A stretch of 64,000 bases of DNA from Aurifilum marmelostoma (lineage: Eukaryota; Ascomycota; Sordariomycetes; Diaporthales; Cryphonectriaceae): contig JAMXSV010000005.1 of the NCBI GenBank assembly GCA_027559495.1, forward strand, positions 682,001 through 746,000, read 5' to 3'. Within the stretch, counting starts at the first letter, position 1, and each line of letters opens with the position of its first letter. This document shows positions 11,963 through 22,556 of the stretch, in pieces. The position numbers were made by a program, and so were the translations under genes. Below the pieces are notes generated by a model that worked only from the letters and a program-made list of their open reading frames with translations, was not told the origin of the DNA and did not search any database.

Positions 11963-12793
11963 ATGCGTCCCTTCATCCTCGCCTCCCTTGCCATTGTGGC
12001 AGTCACCGCGGCCCCCATTAACCCGGACGTCGACCCAAACAAGGCCCTGTCCGAGCTCCAGGCCAACAGCCCTGACGACGCCGCCGCCGTGCAGATGGTG
12101 GCGCCCAGCCCGCAGGAGGAGGACGTCACCTCGATCCTCGGCGAGCTCCAGCAGAACAGCCCTGACGACGCCGCCGCCGCCACGGAGAGCCTGGGCAAGC
12201 GCGACGAGGAGGTCGACAGTATCCTGGCTGCGCTCCAGGCCAACTCCCCCGAGGACGCCTCCGCCGCTGACGAGGCCGTCGAGCCTGACACCAAGAAGAA
12301 GCGGGATGATGAGGTCGACAGCATCCTGGCTTCTCTCGAGGCCAACAGCCCGGATGATGCTTCTGCGGCGCAGGATGCTGTGGAGCCAGACACCAAGAAG
12401 CGCGACGAGGAGGTCGATAGCATCTTGTCTGCCCTTGAGGCCAACTCGCCGGAAGATGCCACGGCCGCGCAGGACGCTGTGGAGCCAGACACCAGGAAGC
12501 GGGATGACGAGGTCAACAGCATCTTGTCCGCGCTTGAAGCCAACTCTCCTGACGACGCGACGGCCGCACAGGATGCCGTCGAGCCGGACGACAAGAAACG
12601 CGACGATGAGGTGAACAGCATCCTGGCCTCGCTGCAGGCCAACTCTCCCGACGACGCCTCCGCTGCGCAAGACGCTGTCGAGCCGGACGACAAGAAGCGC
12701 GATGACGAGGTGAACAGCATTCTGGCTTCTCTAGAGGCTAATTCGCCCGAGGATGCATCGGCTGCCCAAGACGCCGTGGAGCCTGATGACTAG
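11963..12793 (+). CDS. Secreted Kex2-type repeat protein (eight ~33-residue units with KR sites)
   Basis: Single-exon, 276 residues. The signal peptide (about 1-17) is followed by eight tandem units sharing the pattern EV-[DN]-SIL-x-x-L-x-ANSP-[DE]-DA. Unit 0 (about 22-51) and unit 1 (52-80) are degenerate. Units 2-7 start at residues 81, 115, 148, 181, 214 and 247 and are nearly identical. Six dibasic KR sites end units 1-6 (GKR, KKKR, KKR, RKR, KKR, KKR), as expected for Golgi Kex2 cleavage, which would release acidic peptides of about 30 residues. This is the architecture of fungal Kex2-processed repeat proteins, which include alpha-pheromone precursors and dikaritin RiPP precursors. The units, however, contain no Tyr, Phe, Trp, Cys or Gly, so neither fits. 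Function unknown; a structural secreted protein is the main alternative. Confidence 0.88.
   Translation: MRPFILASLAIVAVTAAPINPDVDPNKALSELQANSPDDAAAVQMVAPSPQEEDVTSILGELQQNSPDDAAAATESLGKRDEEVDSILAALQANSPEDASAADEAVEPDTKKKRDDEVDSILASLEANSPDDASAAQDAVEPDTKKRDEEVDSILSALEANSPEDATAAQDAVEPDTRKRDDEVNSILSALEANSPDDATAAQDAVEPDDKKRDDEVNSILASLQANSPDDASAAQDAVEPDDKKRDDEVNSILASLEANSPEDASAAQDAVEPDD
12203..12790 (+). repeat. Coding tandem repeat, six units of ~99 bp
   Basis: Units start at 12203 (102 bp), 12305, 12404, 12503, 12602 and 12701 (last unit 90 bp, ending at the stop). They align codon for codon. Comparing the last two units over 30 codons by eye gives 17 synonymous codon differences and only 2 amino-acid changes, so the array is old and held at the peptide level. 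Confidence 0.9.
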
Positions 12794-13120
12794 ATCTGAA
12801 ACGCCCAGATGATCGAAACCTGTCTTTATGTAACGATGATGACAGATCTTTTTTCAAGTCGAAGGATAATATAAAGGGACCGTGATCTGCTGCTGATATG
12901 GAGGTCTTGAGCGAGGATCTACTACGTGTACATAGGCCCGAAGAGTATATGAACTTTCAGCATCCAAATCTAGACAATCAAATACTCTTCTGCACGACTG
13001 AGAGATGTGCTATTACTTCTTTGGGACTGTTTTCACAGTCTTGTTTCTTCTCCTGACCATGACCTTGGCGAGGATCTTGTTAGTCGCAGACTTCTCAGGA
13101 ATCATGCCGAGAAATACGTT

Positions 13121-14096
13121 CTAAAGGTGAGGCACCCAGTGCGGATACATCTCTCTCAAGCCTCGGCCTGTAGCCCCATCTGTCTTTCCGACCACAGATT
13201 GCCCATACTTCTCAAAGTCAGCGTCCGTTTGGTCGTCCACGTCGTCGCCCATTATGACGCTCAGCACATCTATATGGCTGGTCTCGGGCCTTGCCTCCAG
13301 CTCGCGCGCCAGACCTTTGCTGAAGACCGAGTTGAAAGCCTTGGTGGCGCTGTACACGACATTCAAAGGCTGGCCCACCTTGGCCTCGGAGCCGATGTTC
13401 AGGATCAGAGACCGCCGGTGCGTGCCGAAGGACATGCCGTGCTCGTCGATCCCTGCGCCTCGATGCGTGAGGATCGGCAACATCAGCGCCGTCAGCCTGG
13501 CTGGGAATCTTGTGTTTGCTGCCACGATGCCGTCGATGGCGTCGGGTGAATATTTGGCCAGCTCACAGAGGGGCGCTGGAATTAGTGGCGCGCTCGTAAC
13601 TGACCTGATGCTGCTGCTGCTGCTGCTGCTGCTCACGAGAATGGATACCCGCAGCTCCTGTTCCACGATCACCGCCCGCAGCTTCTCCTCCATGTCCTCC
13701 GGCGTAGCGGTCACCGCGTCCATGACAATCGTCTTGACATACTGGTCGGCTGCAGCAACCCCTGATGACGAGTTGGTCGAGTCCTCGTCCGGCAGCACGA
13801 GAGCTTCGCGTAGCTGGGCCTCTGCAGATGACAACTTGTCTTCTTCTCCGCCTGCCAGGATGATCACTCCGAAACCCTGCCTGACGAGGGCCTTGGCTAT
13901 ACCCAAGCCGATACCCGTACTGCCGCCCGTGATCAGCGCGTACGTCGGCTGAGGATCGCGCCTCCTATAACCTCGGAGCGGGTTTCTCGAGATCACCAGG
14001 GAAGAGAAGAATATCGTCGACTTACATGAGAGTGCAGATGTAGCCGACGCTGAACATGTAAAACGATGGGCTAGGGTTAGGGTTGCCTTCAATCAT
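13121..14096 (-). CDS. Short-chain dehydrogenase/reductase (3-ketoacyl-CoA reductase/17beta-HSD-like)
   Basis: NAD(P)H-dependent oxidoreductase. Exon 1 is 14096-14026 and exon 2 is 13964-13121, joined GT..AG in phase so that ICTLM runs into RRDPQPTYALITGG; 304 residues. Classical SDR elements: cofactor loop TGGSTGIG, an Asn-containing strand ILNIGSEAKVG, and catalytic YSATK. The cofactor motif sits just after a short hydrophobic stretch, as in ER 3-ketoacyl-CoA reductases, so membrane association is possible. A run of nine Ser (coding CTG/CTC-type repeats at about 13608-13633 on the + strand) interrupts the middle. The substrate cannot be told. It converges on the repeat-protein gene (stops about 330 bp apart). 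A downstream in-frame ATG (residue 14) is an alternative start. Confidence 0.82.
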
Positions 14097-14506
14097 CGAA
14101 CTCTGCGTGGAGACGTTAGGAGCCAAGTATCATCAATAAGACATTTTAGTTGATTCGAAAAGGCGATATAGTTGCTGCTATAGCGATATTCATCGAGACT
14201 CATCAAATCGTGCACAGCTTTAGACGTCGTTGCCAGAGTAGAGCGAGAAGTCATCGGCTTCCTTCGTTTCCAATCCGGGTCTTATTAAAAGCAGTGTGCA
14301 ATTCGTTCATTATGCCGAGTCAAACAGTCGACGTCCTCAATGATTTCCAATGACAGTATCCAGTCCAAGTTGAAATTCGTTCCATAAATATTTACATCCA
14401 GAAAAAACAAAAAAAAAAAAAAAACACCTAATCCCTAAGGCCATGCAGGATATGCGTCTCTGTGTCATCGCCAGTGTGATCCAAGGTGATCCGCTGTACG
14501 GGTATC

Positions 14507-17083
14507 TCATGAAATTGTATCAGTGATTTCCTGCGCCGTCATGAAGCGTGCCGACGTCTCCAGATCCGTAAAGGTGGCATTCCTCTGGGCCGCCGTGCCG
14601 TAGTAGTTGGGCGTCTGGATCACCCTCGTTCCTGGCGATGCCGGAATGTCGATCGTCTCGGCACGGTAGGCCCTGCCCAGACCACCAGCGTCCAAGGTGT
14701 CCAGGGCCGGGAAGAAGGGCGTCTCGTTGTCGGCCCACTGGTACTGCATGCACGTGTCGAACTGGACCTTTGCGAAATCCTCAAAAAACGTGTCATAGGC
14801 TTCGTCCATCGCCTGCACCAGCGAGTACAGGGTCGTCTCGTTGTCCGGCACCAGCTGCGCCCACGGGTCGCGGCAGCGGTCCTGCTCGCACGACTTGGTC
14901 ACCATCAGGAGGGCGTTGAGCCGGTTGATGACGCGCTGGTGCACGGTGCTGATGTTGTCGCTCCGCGCCAGGTTGGTCAGCTCGTAAGGGTCGCCAGTGA
15001 TGTTGTACAGCTCCGTCTGGCCGTTGCACCACACCGCGTACGCCCAGTTCTGCTCATCGCCCACGATGCGGATCGTCTTGTACGTGTTGTTGTAGAAGCT
15101 GCCGCCGAGCTCCGGCCCGGAGGGGGCCTCGATGCCCACAAGACCCCAGTACTCGATGTTGAGACTCTCTCGCGAGTTGCCCTTGCCGGCGTCGGTGGCG
15201 TTGTTGACCTCGGGGCTCTGCCACTGGTCGAGGAGGCTGCGGCCGTCGAAGAATGGGGGCCAGTCCTCCTCGGGCAGTTCGGCGATGGTCAGGAAGGTCG
15301 GCGCGAGATCAAGATGGAGGCTGGGGAGGGTGGACACGACTCCCTCGGGAACATTTGGCCCGCGCACAACGAAAGGAATGTTGGTGTCCTCGTTGTAGAA
15401 GAGTGATTTTCCGCCGGGGACTCGGTGTTGACCGAGGTGGTAACCGTTGTCCGAGGTGTAGATGACTATCTTGAGGTCAGCATCGAAACAGGGCAGAACA
15501 AGAGGTGGGTCTCCCCGTCAATGTGAACGTAGATCAGATTTTACATACTGTAGGTGTTGTCGAGGACACCCGCGTCGTCAAGCTTCGTAATGACGTCCTC
15601 GACAATCTCGTCCACACCTTGCAAGGCCTGCAGCCGAGACTGGTAGACAAAGTCGGCAAAGCTAATGGCAGAGCTGTTCATAGGCTTGAGGTACTGCACC
15701 CATCCAGACTTGCCATCTTGAAACTCGGCAGCAGGGTTGAAGTTGGGCGTCTGCGGTGCTGTCGCGTCCAGGAACTGGTCCATGTGCCTCTGCAGGGGGA
15801 TGGGCCTAGTAGATGATCATGTTAACGAGATGAGCCATGGGAAGTGATCGTGGAACACAAACTTACCTGCTCGAAGGGTTGCCTTGCTCATAGGCAACAT
15901 GTGGTGTGAAGGGTGTAATGGTCAGAAACCAAGGGTCCGACTGGCTGGTGAGGTTGTCGAGCCGATCAAGCCTGAGCGTTGAAGAGTCAGCAACACGACA
16001 ATGGATTGCAGAGGAAACAATCGAAACATACACTTTGAGACGATGAACGTCGGTTTGATGCCAACCAGGGTAGTAAACCGGAGTGTTGCCTTCACTTTAC
16101 GTTAGAAACATTATGCCATCTGTATAACGTGAGAAGAGCAAGCTAACCGTTTGCAGACCATATAGGCACGTTGTAGTCGTCTATGTATGGCTCACACTGA
16201 GGGTGCAGCTGTCAGTATTGTTCATTACGTCCGGCGAGCAGCAGACTCATATAACGAGGTCCAACCTACCAGGGCATCAATATGATCCCAGCCCTTGGGT
16301 GTGACGTTGTAATTGGAAACACCATAGCCGTTCATAATCTTTCCAACATCTAAAAGAGCTCATTAGTACATGGAGCCCTGTGCAAGGGATTCATCATATC
16401 AAGAAGAGGACTTACACTCATTCCTGTACCCTGCTTTCTTCATCCAGTGCGGGAGGTAGTTCTGATCTTGTTCTGAAAGAACCCACTTGTTATACGCGCC
16501 ACCAGGCTTCACAACGTTGGTAATGTTGGTGTTGTCTAGGAATCGACTGTCAGCCTCTCAAGAGGTTTCCTTGCAGGTAGGGTTCTGTTCTCGTGCAGGG
16601 CCGTGGCAACTCACGTATCTGCTGTCCTCGCAAGAGGGACGACCGCGCTGGGCAGCAGAGAGCCTGCGTGGTGTAGTGATTTGTGAAGTTGGTGCCCTTG
16701 GCGACTAGCTCCCGCTGCACGGTGGTCTGGTAGTCCGTCGAGAACAGCCTCTTGTCCTGATCATCAGTCATGATGAAGACAATATTGGGCCGCGTCCCGT
16801 TGGTCGCGGGATCTGAGTCTGCAGCCCCAGCCCTGTGCCTGGTGAGGAGGCCGGCGAGCAGGCCCACGGCCAGGACGACGCCGGAGGTAAGCATTACGAT
16901 TAACGAGATGCGGATACACTTGGCTCTCGAGGCGGTGGAGGGGTCCGGCGGAGGAGGCGATGTCGACTGGTCCGAATCGTCTGCCACCGCCTTCGACCTG
17001 CCCCCAAAGAGCGACGAGAACGTGCCATATTTAAACATTTTGGACGGCCTTAGTGGTTGCGATGCAGTGGGCTCCTCCTCCAT
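14507..17083 (-). CDS. Membrane-anchored arylsulfatase-type sulfatase
   Basis: Hydrolyses sulfate esters, probably at the cell surface or in the lumen. Eight exons fit phase exactly: 17083-16615, 16535-16416, 16349-16270, 16196-16148, 16089-16032, 15971-15867, 15805-15549 and 15465-14507, giving 698 residues. A cytosolic Ser/Pro-rich tail (1-73) precedes one membrane anchor (about 74-100), so it is type II. The sulfatase core begins PNIVFIMTDDQD (metal-binding Asp pair). It then carries CCPARSSLLRG, the C-x-P-x-R signature whose Cys becomes formylglycine, and TSDNGYHLGQHRVPGGK with the second metal Asp/Asn pair and Lys. Many N-glycosylation sequons are present. The exact acceptor of the fourth exon (CAG at 16197 or about 12 nt earlier) is uncertain; both stay in frame. 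The substrate is unknown. Confidence 0.9.
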
Positions 17084-19333
17084 GGTCCGACCATCAACAA
17101 GCTCGTGGGGGAGATGATGGTTAGCGGCGGGATGCTGCTGTCGCGAGTGTTGGGATCGGCTGCGGGCCGTGGTGTGCAGTCCAGCACGCAATCATGCACT
17201 TTCATGGCGATGTTGCGGTCACCGCGATAACAACCCGCGTCGAGGAGAAATATATATGTTGACGTTGTGGTCTGCCCCACGTTTCGATCGATCCTCCCCT
17301 GGCTGCATGCATAACTCAGGAGTGTGGGTTATTTATGGGGACATGAGCGTCACTCTTCAGCTCTGCCGTTCGTCCAAACAAACCCCAGACCCTGATTCAT
17401 CAGGCAGAACCGACTCTCCCAATCTCTCAGAGGCTCTGCAGAGCAGCAAAGAGAGAAACCCACAGGCGCTGAGGTGAGCGTGGCTGAGTGCCTGGCCCGC
17501 TGTTTGAGACAGATCAGGGGAACTGGCAGGCATTCTACTACTCTACTATACACCAACCACGGCATGGCTGTCCCATATTAACGTTAAGCCACTGATCAAA
17601 AACTGGACCTGGTCGGAATCCAAGGTTGTCTTTTCCGCTAGTCAGAATTTTCGACAACTGGTAAACAGGGTAGCGAAGAGGTGTTGCAGGTTTTATGTGT
17701 TATTAGCATCGGCGAAAAATATCCGACCGTGATCACCATTGAGACACGATTGTGGCTTTGCTAACCAGCATGCTAGCCACACAAAATAATTTCTATACGG
17801 CAGTACTATCTAAACGGTACCAACAAGCATCCCCCCTCCCTCCCTCCTTTTCATCCATCCCTTCCCAAGATTGGTGCCACGCCCTTGTCGGCAGTGGCCA
17901 GGGTTACATATGCGCCAATGTTGATCTGCCGGTTTCCCGCCTCGTCCACCATCCTTTTCTTTCCTCTGGCCGGGCCCCCCCCCCCCCTATAATAAAGTCG
18001 AACTATGCGTCGTCTAAGCTTGTAGGGTTGCCACGAGAGACCACCAGGTGGTCTGGGCCTTTGTTGTTGATCATCATCAAGCGGGCGTAGTTGTCATGCC
18101 CGCCGTAGAGCACGCAACTCTCCGCGCTGTATTCGCCTTTTGGCCCCTACTAACAGAAGGCCTGCGGAGTTGAGTAGTCGTCTGATAAGACGGTGCCGCA
18201 GCACGCCATCCTCGCTGTCACCCTGAATGGCTTCTCATATCGATACCCCGCCCGGCTCGGGCGCGTCACCGCTGATCCGAGAGGGGTCACGATGTCTTTT
18301 GCAGTAATAGGCCGAGTTCCATCACTTATCATCAGGCTCACGAGAATACCACAGTACATTCGCCAAGACGAATTTTACGTCATTGATATCGTGAGCGACC
18401 AGGACTGGCTCCTTGTCGTGAAAGCGTGCATGTGTACTGTTGTGGTTCGATGCCGGCAGATTTTCCTGACTTCTCTTGACCTCTGCAGTATCCAAGTTTT
18501 CGAGCATTTCCTGACCATCTCGTCGTCTGGAAACGCACAACTTTCGATGCTCGCTGTACAGTACCAAAGGGCTTGACTTGACGACTCACAAATCCACATC
18601 AACGTTCCTCCCAGCCTGTCGTGGAAGAATACATGAACTATTATCCTCCACATGAGACACCAAGGAATGGTCACAATACAGTGGTAGGACGTGTCCAGAA
18701 GTCTCCTCCGCACTATGTATGACGGTAGAGTGATCAACAGACGCTGTCTAGAACATCTTCAAAAGGTCGGCGCCAGTGAAGAAACCCTTTACTCACGACT
18801 GTGAGAACCCTGAAGCTACTCAAGAATGGCGCAACTATGAACAGATCAAATTTACTTGCATGCTTCCGGAAGAAGCGGGGCCCGGCAGATGTAGCTGGTA
18901 ATCAATTGCCAGAAACGTTGCAGCAAGCAGCACTCTTCTCAAGTCAGGATTTCTTCACTCTAATCCTTGGATCTAACCTACTTTCCTCGTCCTGCTAGAC
19001 AGAATCAAACACTATACGCAGAGTCGTCTCTGCTGTGTATGTAGAAAGTAGCGCTGCAGCAGCCGAGATCCCCTCATCCAAAAGCGTCAATTCCAAAGTT
19101 CTTCTATTCGAAACTTCCACATTGATATTATCCCTTATTTCATTCAAACTTCGATTGATGTCACGAGAATCATGGGCCTTCCCTGGGAGGAGTAATCGTC
19201 TTGAAGAGGACTTGTCTTGCATTAAAACCCTCCTTTCTTTCGCAGACTAGAGGAAAGGGTCGATGCCCTAAATGGCTTCTTCCTTGCTGTACATATCGTG
19301 TGTGTACAAAAAAGGTTGTCCCCTTGAAGCTTC
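17084..19333. other. 2.2-kb gap without a supported gene
   Basis: Lies between the sulfatase start and the 3' end of the small secreted protein gene. Open frames at about 18150-18580 occur on both strands but have no domain, signal peptide or splice structure I can defend. A C10 homopolymer is at about 17978-17988. I see no RNA gene. Confidence 0.5.
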
Positions 19334-19825
19334 TCATTGCTTCGACAGCTCAAAATCAATATCGCCCGTCGACGCACCAAGGGGGCACGTGGCCGTATAA
19401 GCTTGTCCTCCCGGACACACGGCCTCGGCCGACTTGATGCACTGCTCCCACCTGCCCTTGGAGATGTTGATGGTGGCATTTTCGACGGTGGGGGTCAGTG
19501 TAAACTTGGCATCGCCCGATGCGCCTTCTGTGGATGTTGGGTCTCCCTCGCACTTCTCGATAGTTCCGGCGATGCCGCCGCAGATGGAAAGGAGCGCGAC
19601 ATTCTTGTTGTGTTCGTCGATGTCACTGTGTTTGGGGTCGATCGATTAGCCACGATATTTTACGAGACGCTTTGGATATAGGAACAGTCCTGGTCAAAGA
19701 TAAACATACGCGTTTGCGTCAGTACACGTGACGTCGAAAGCATCGGTTCGGGGCTCGAGTGTCAGTGGGCTAGAAAAGACCAAGGAGGCCGTGGCCACGA
19801 CCAACAGCACGATCTTCGAAATCAT
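19334..19825 (-). CDS. Small secreted six-cysteine protein (effector-like)
   Basis: Not visible as one open frame; found by joining exon 1 (19825-19710) and exon 2 (19625-19334) over an 84-nt GTATGT..CAG intron in phase. The 135-residue product has a clean signal peptide (about 1-19, cleaved near FSS-PLTLEPR). The mature chain is about 115 residues with exactly six Cys, in VTCTD, SICGG, EKCEG, EQCIK, AVCPGG and ATCPLG, enough for three disulfides, plus sequons NAT and NIS. Such proteins are typical of fungal secretomes (effectors, adhesion or antimicrobial roles). I recognise no named family. The presence of a signal peptide in one exon and all but one cysteine in the other, joined without a frame break, is good evidence the model is right. 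Confidence 0.85.
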
Positions 19826-20891
19826 CTTGGGACGTCGGAAGGAATATGTTGGGATCAGATTAAAAAGAATTGAAGGCCCAGGTATCCAGCCTGCGCCACA
19901 GTAAAACAGTTCAACTGGATAATGCGAAGAGAATGAACACAAAAGAGTGTGTAATGATGGTACGGGAGAGCAACTTGTAGATCAGTTCTTGGTCTTGACT
20001 TCGGACGAGTACGCTCCTTATATTCATTATAAACATTTCAAACATCCTAGATCCAGTACCGACATCCCTTGCAAGCCAGCTTCAACGGACTGCATGGCGA
20101 AACCACGTAGGGGTGAGTATCCAAGCAAATAGGAGAAACGTTGAGGCTCTGTTGTCTCATGTCTTATAAGCAGTTAAGCTTGTCAGACAGGCCAAAACCT
20201 TCATTAAGCTCAAATGGGATGAGCCGCTTGACCCCTGTGGATCGCTGCTACAACCTTGGGGTTGCCGTTGTCTGGTTTTGTGTGATTGATCGCCATGGGG
20301 AACAAGGGTTGGGATTGGCCTGGCCATGAAAGATGAGACCAGATGATCAGACAACATTGGCGCCTTGTCTGAGAGACCCCTACCAGCCATACACGCCTTA
20401 ATTGGGGGATTCTAAGCGAGGCAAAGGTAGAAGAAAGAAGAAAAGAAGAAAGAAAGGAAAAGCAAAGAAAAGAAAACAGGAAGTACTCATTACGAAATGG
20501 GAGCCTAAGAGAGAGAGAGGATGACAAACAAAAGAGACCTAGGCTTATACTCTTGTATGCGATCAAAGGGCTGTTCTTACGCTTCGGCAGATAGCCTAGA
20601 TAGCGATGTGGCGCGGCGACGCATAAAATTTAGCGACCATCCTCCGCTATGTGCCATCTAGGCATACAGTAGCGCTCCGTTATCGCTGCGCGTGGGGTAG
20701 GCTCCTCATGGAGCGTTCACGGCTCCGGATAGGCGCCATGTATTTAATCATCAGCCGACAGAATGCGTCTGAACTTTGTTTCTTGGACAACAGCCGAGGC
20801 TTGTGCATGACGGTCATGATCGTCCCAAGACACCTTGGCTAACTACCACTCCAGGACGACGATTAAAGTTTCCCTCTGCTCCGACCCAAAC
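19826..20891. other. Divergent promoter region with purine-rich tract
   Basis: Separates the minus-strand small secreted protein gene from the plus-strand amidohydrolase. It contains a GAAA/AAGAAG purine tract at about 20418-20480. No coding region is supported. Confidence 0.5.
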
Positions 20892-22556
20892 ATGATCATC
20901 ATGCCGGGCGGCGAAACACTTCTCGTCAACGGGAAGATCTTCCAGGCCACCGGGTCTGCCGGTAAGGACCAGCTTGCCTCGTTTACTTCGAGCCTCCTCA
21001 TCGGCGCGGACGGGACGATTCGACACATCAACACCTCGTCCGACCCTAATGAAGAGGACGAGGTGATCCGGTCGGCTCGGGCCAGCGGCGCCACGGTGCA
21101 CGACCTCCAGGGCCGGACAGTCCTCCCGGGCTTTATTGACGGGCACTTGCACCTGCTGCTCCTCGGCTTCGCGCTCAAGAAGATCGACCTCGGGCCATGT
21201 AAGAACCTGGAGGACATCCGGCGCACGATCAAGGAGTTCGCTGTTGCGCACCCCGAGCTCCCGCGCCTCATGGCAAAATCCTGGATGCACAGCCAAACCC
21301 CCGACGGGGTTGATCACACCATGCTCGACGACCTGGACCCGCGGCCCATCTTTGTCGACACCAAGGACCTGCACAGCACGTGGGCCAACCAGGCAGGCAT
21401 TGACGAGCTCGACAGGGGGCTCGGCGTTGGCTCCATGCCCGATCCTCCTGGCGGCACGATCCACAGGGATGCCGAGGGGAAGCCTACGGGGCTCTTCGAG
21501 GAGGCCGTCGTGTTTACGCTCATCTGGCCGTGGATCTCTCGCATCTCGACGCTCGAGGAGCGGGCCAGCGCCATCCAGCACGCCGTCGACACGTTCAGCG
21601 CAGAGGGGTACGTTGGGATGGTCGACATGGCCATGAACGACGACAGCTGGGAAAGCCTGCTTCACCTGCGGACGAAGCGGCCTGATCTGCCCATGCGCAT
21701 CGCGGCCTACTGGCTCCTGCGCCCGTCGGACGAGGCCGACGTCGCAGCGCAGGTGGACTATGCCATCGAGATGGCGCGCAAGTACAGCGCCGAGACAAGC
21801 CCAGATATGAAGGTCGTGGGCGTCAAGATTGTGAGCGATGGTATCGTGGATAGTTGCACCGCTGCCCTTTCGGAGCCGTACACGCACTCGAGCACGTCGT
21901 CAGACCCCGTCTGGAGCAAGGAGATGCTGCTGCCGGCGGTGGAGAGGGCCAGCAGGGCAGGGCTGCAGGTGGCTATACACGCTATCGGAGACCTGGCGGT
22001 CCGCAACGCCGTGGACGTGATCGAGGCGGTGGTAAAGCCAGAGCAGCGGCCGCGCATCGAGCACCTGGAGCTCACATCGGCCGAGGACGCGGCGCGCCTG
22101 GGAAGACTGGGCATCACGGCGTCAGTCCAGCCTGTACATGCAGACCCGGCCATCCTGCGGGCGTGGCCACGCCTCATCGGACCGCACAGGTGTGAGAGGG
22201 CGTTTGCCTACCGTGAGATGGCGGACGGAGGGGCCACGATCGCGCTGGGTAGCGATGCGCCCACGGCACCACACAGCCTGCCGGCCAACTGCTACGTGGC
22301 AACCACCAGGCGGAGCGCGAGAGAGCCCGAGCTCGAGACGGTCGTCAACCCGCATTTTGCGCTGGGCTTGTGCGAGAGCGTCGTCGCGGGCTCGCGGGGC
22401 AGCGCCTACAGCTGCTTCATGGAGGAGACGACGGGGGCAATCCAGAAGGGGCTCAAGGCCGACCTGGCTGTGCTGGAGATGAAATGGGACAAGGAGCGAC
22501 TGCTGGAGGCGCAGGTTGTGGAGACATGGTTTGGAGGAAGGAAGGTATATGGATGA
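20892..22556 (+). CDS. Amidohydrolase family 3 (YtcJ-like) metal-dependent hydrolase
   Basis: Single exon from ATG 20892, 554 residues. The small beta-domain at the N terminus (LLVNGKIFQATG) leads into VLPGFIDGHLHLLLLG, whose H-x-H (about residues 85 and 87) binds the first metal in this superfamily. Later landmarks are KIVSDGIVDS, the metal histidine in AIHAIGDLAV, HLELTS, and the catalytic Asp in IALGSDAPTAPHS. The C-terminal beta-domain ends GLKADLAVLEMKWD. YtcJ-like enzymes hydrolyse C-N bonds of small amides, ureas or N-acyl amino acids; the substrate cannot be predicted. No signal peptide, so cytosolic. The region is markedly GC-rich compared with its flanks, as for other long single-exon genes here. 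Confidence 0.87.
   Translation: MIIMPGGETLLVNGKIFQATGSAGKDQLASFTSSLLIGADGTIRHINTSSDPNEEDEVIRSARASGATVHDLQGRTVLPGFIDGHLHLLLLGFALKKIDLGPCKNLEDIRRTIKEFAVAHPELPRLMAKSWMHSQTPDGVDHTMLDDLDPRPIFVDTKDLHSTWANQAGIDELDRGLGVGSMPDPPGGTIHRDAEGKPTGLFEEAVVFTLIWPWISRISTLEERASAIQHAVDTFSAEGYVGMVDMAMNDDSWESLLHLRTKRPDLPMRIAAYWLLRPSDEADVAAQVDYAIEMARKYSAETSPDMKVVGVKIVSDGIVDSCTAALSEPYTHSSTSSDPVWSKEMLLPAVERASRAGLQVAIHAIGDLAVRNAVDVIEAVVKPEQRPRIEHLELTSAEDAARLGRLGITASVQPVHADPAILRAWPRLIGPHRCERAFAYREMADGGATIALGSDAPTAPHSLPANCYVATTRRSAREPELETVVNPHFALGLCESVVAGSRGSAYSCFMEETTGAIQKGLKADLAVLEMKWDKERLLEAQVVETWFGGRKVYG

Noticed and set aside
11884..12720. Long antisense frames (up to 278 residues) opposite the repeat gene
   Set aside because: They mirror the repeat codons (Ser/Ala-rich periodic translation) and have no signal or domain; the sense strand explains them.
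11963..12793. Reading the repeat gene as a dikaritin (ustiloxin-like) RiPP precursor
   Set aside because: No Tyr in the units and no UstYa-type or tyrosinase gene among the neighbours.
11963..12793. Reading the repeat gene as alpha-pheromone precursor
   Set aside because: Units lack the Trp, Cys and Gly pattern of filamentous ascomycete alpha-pheromones and are about three times too long.
18150..18580. Overlapping frames on both strands in the 17-19 kb gap
   Set aside because: Both strands look equally plausible, neither has a domain or splice structure.
20814..21887. 357-residue antisense frame
   Set aside because: Shadow of the GC-rich amidohydrolase; Arg/His/Val-rich translation without motifs.
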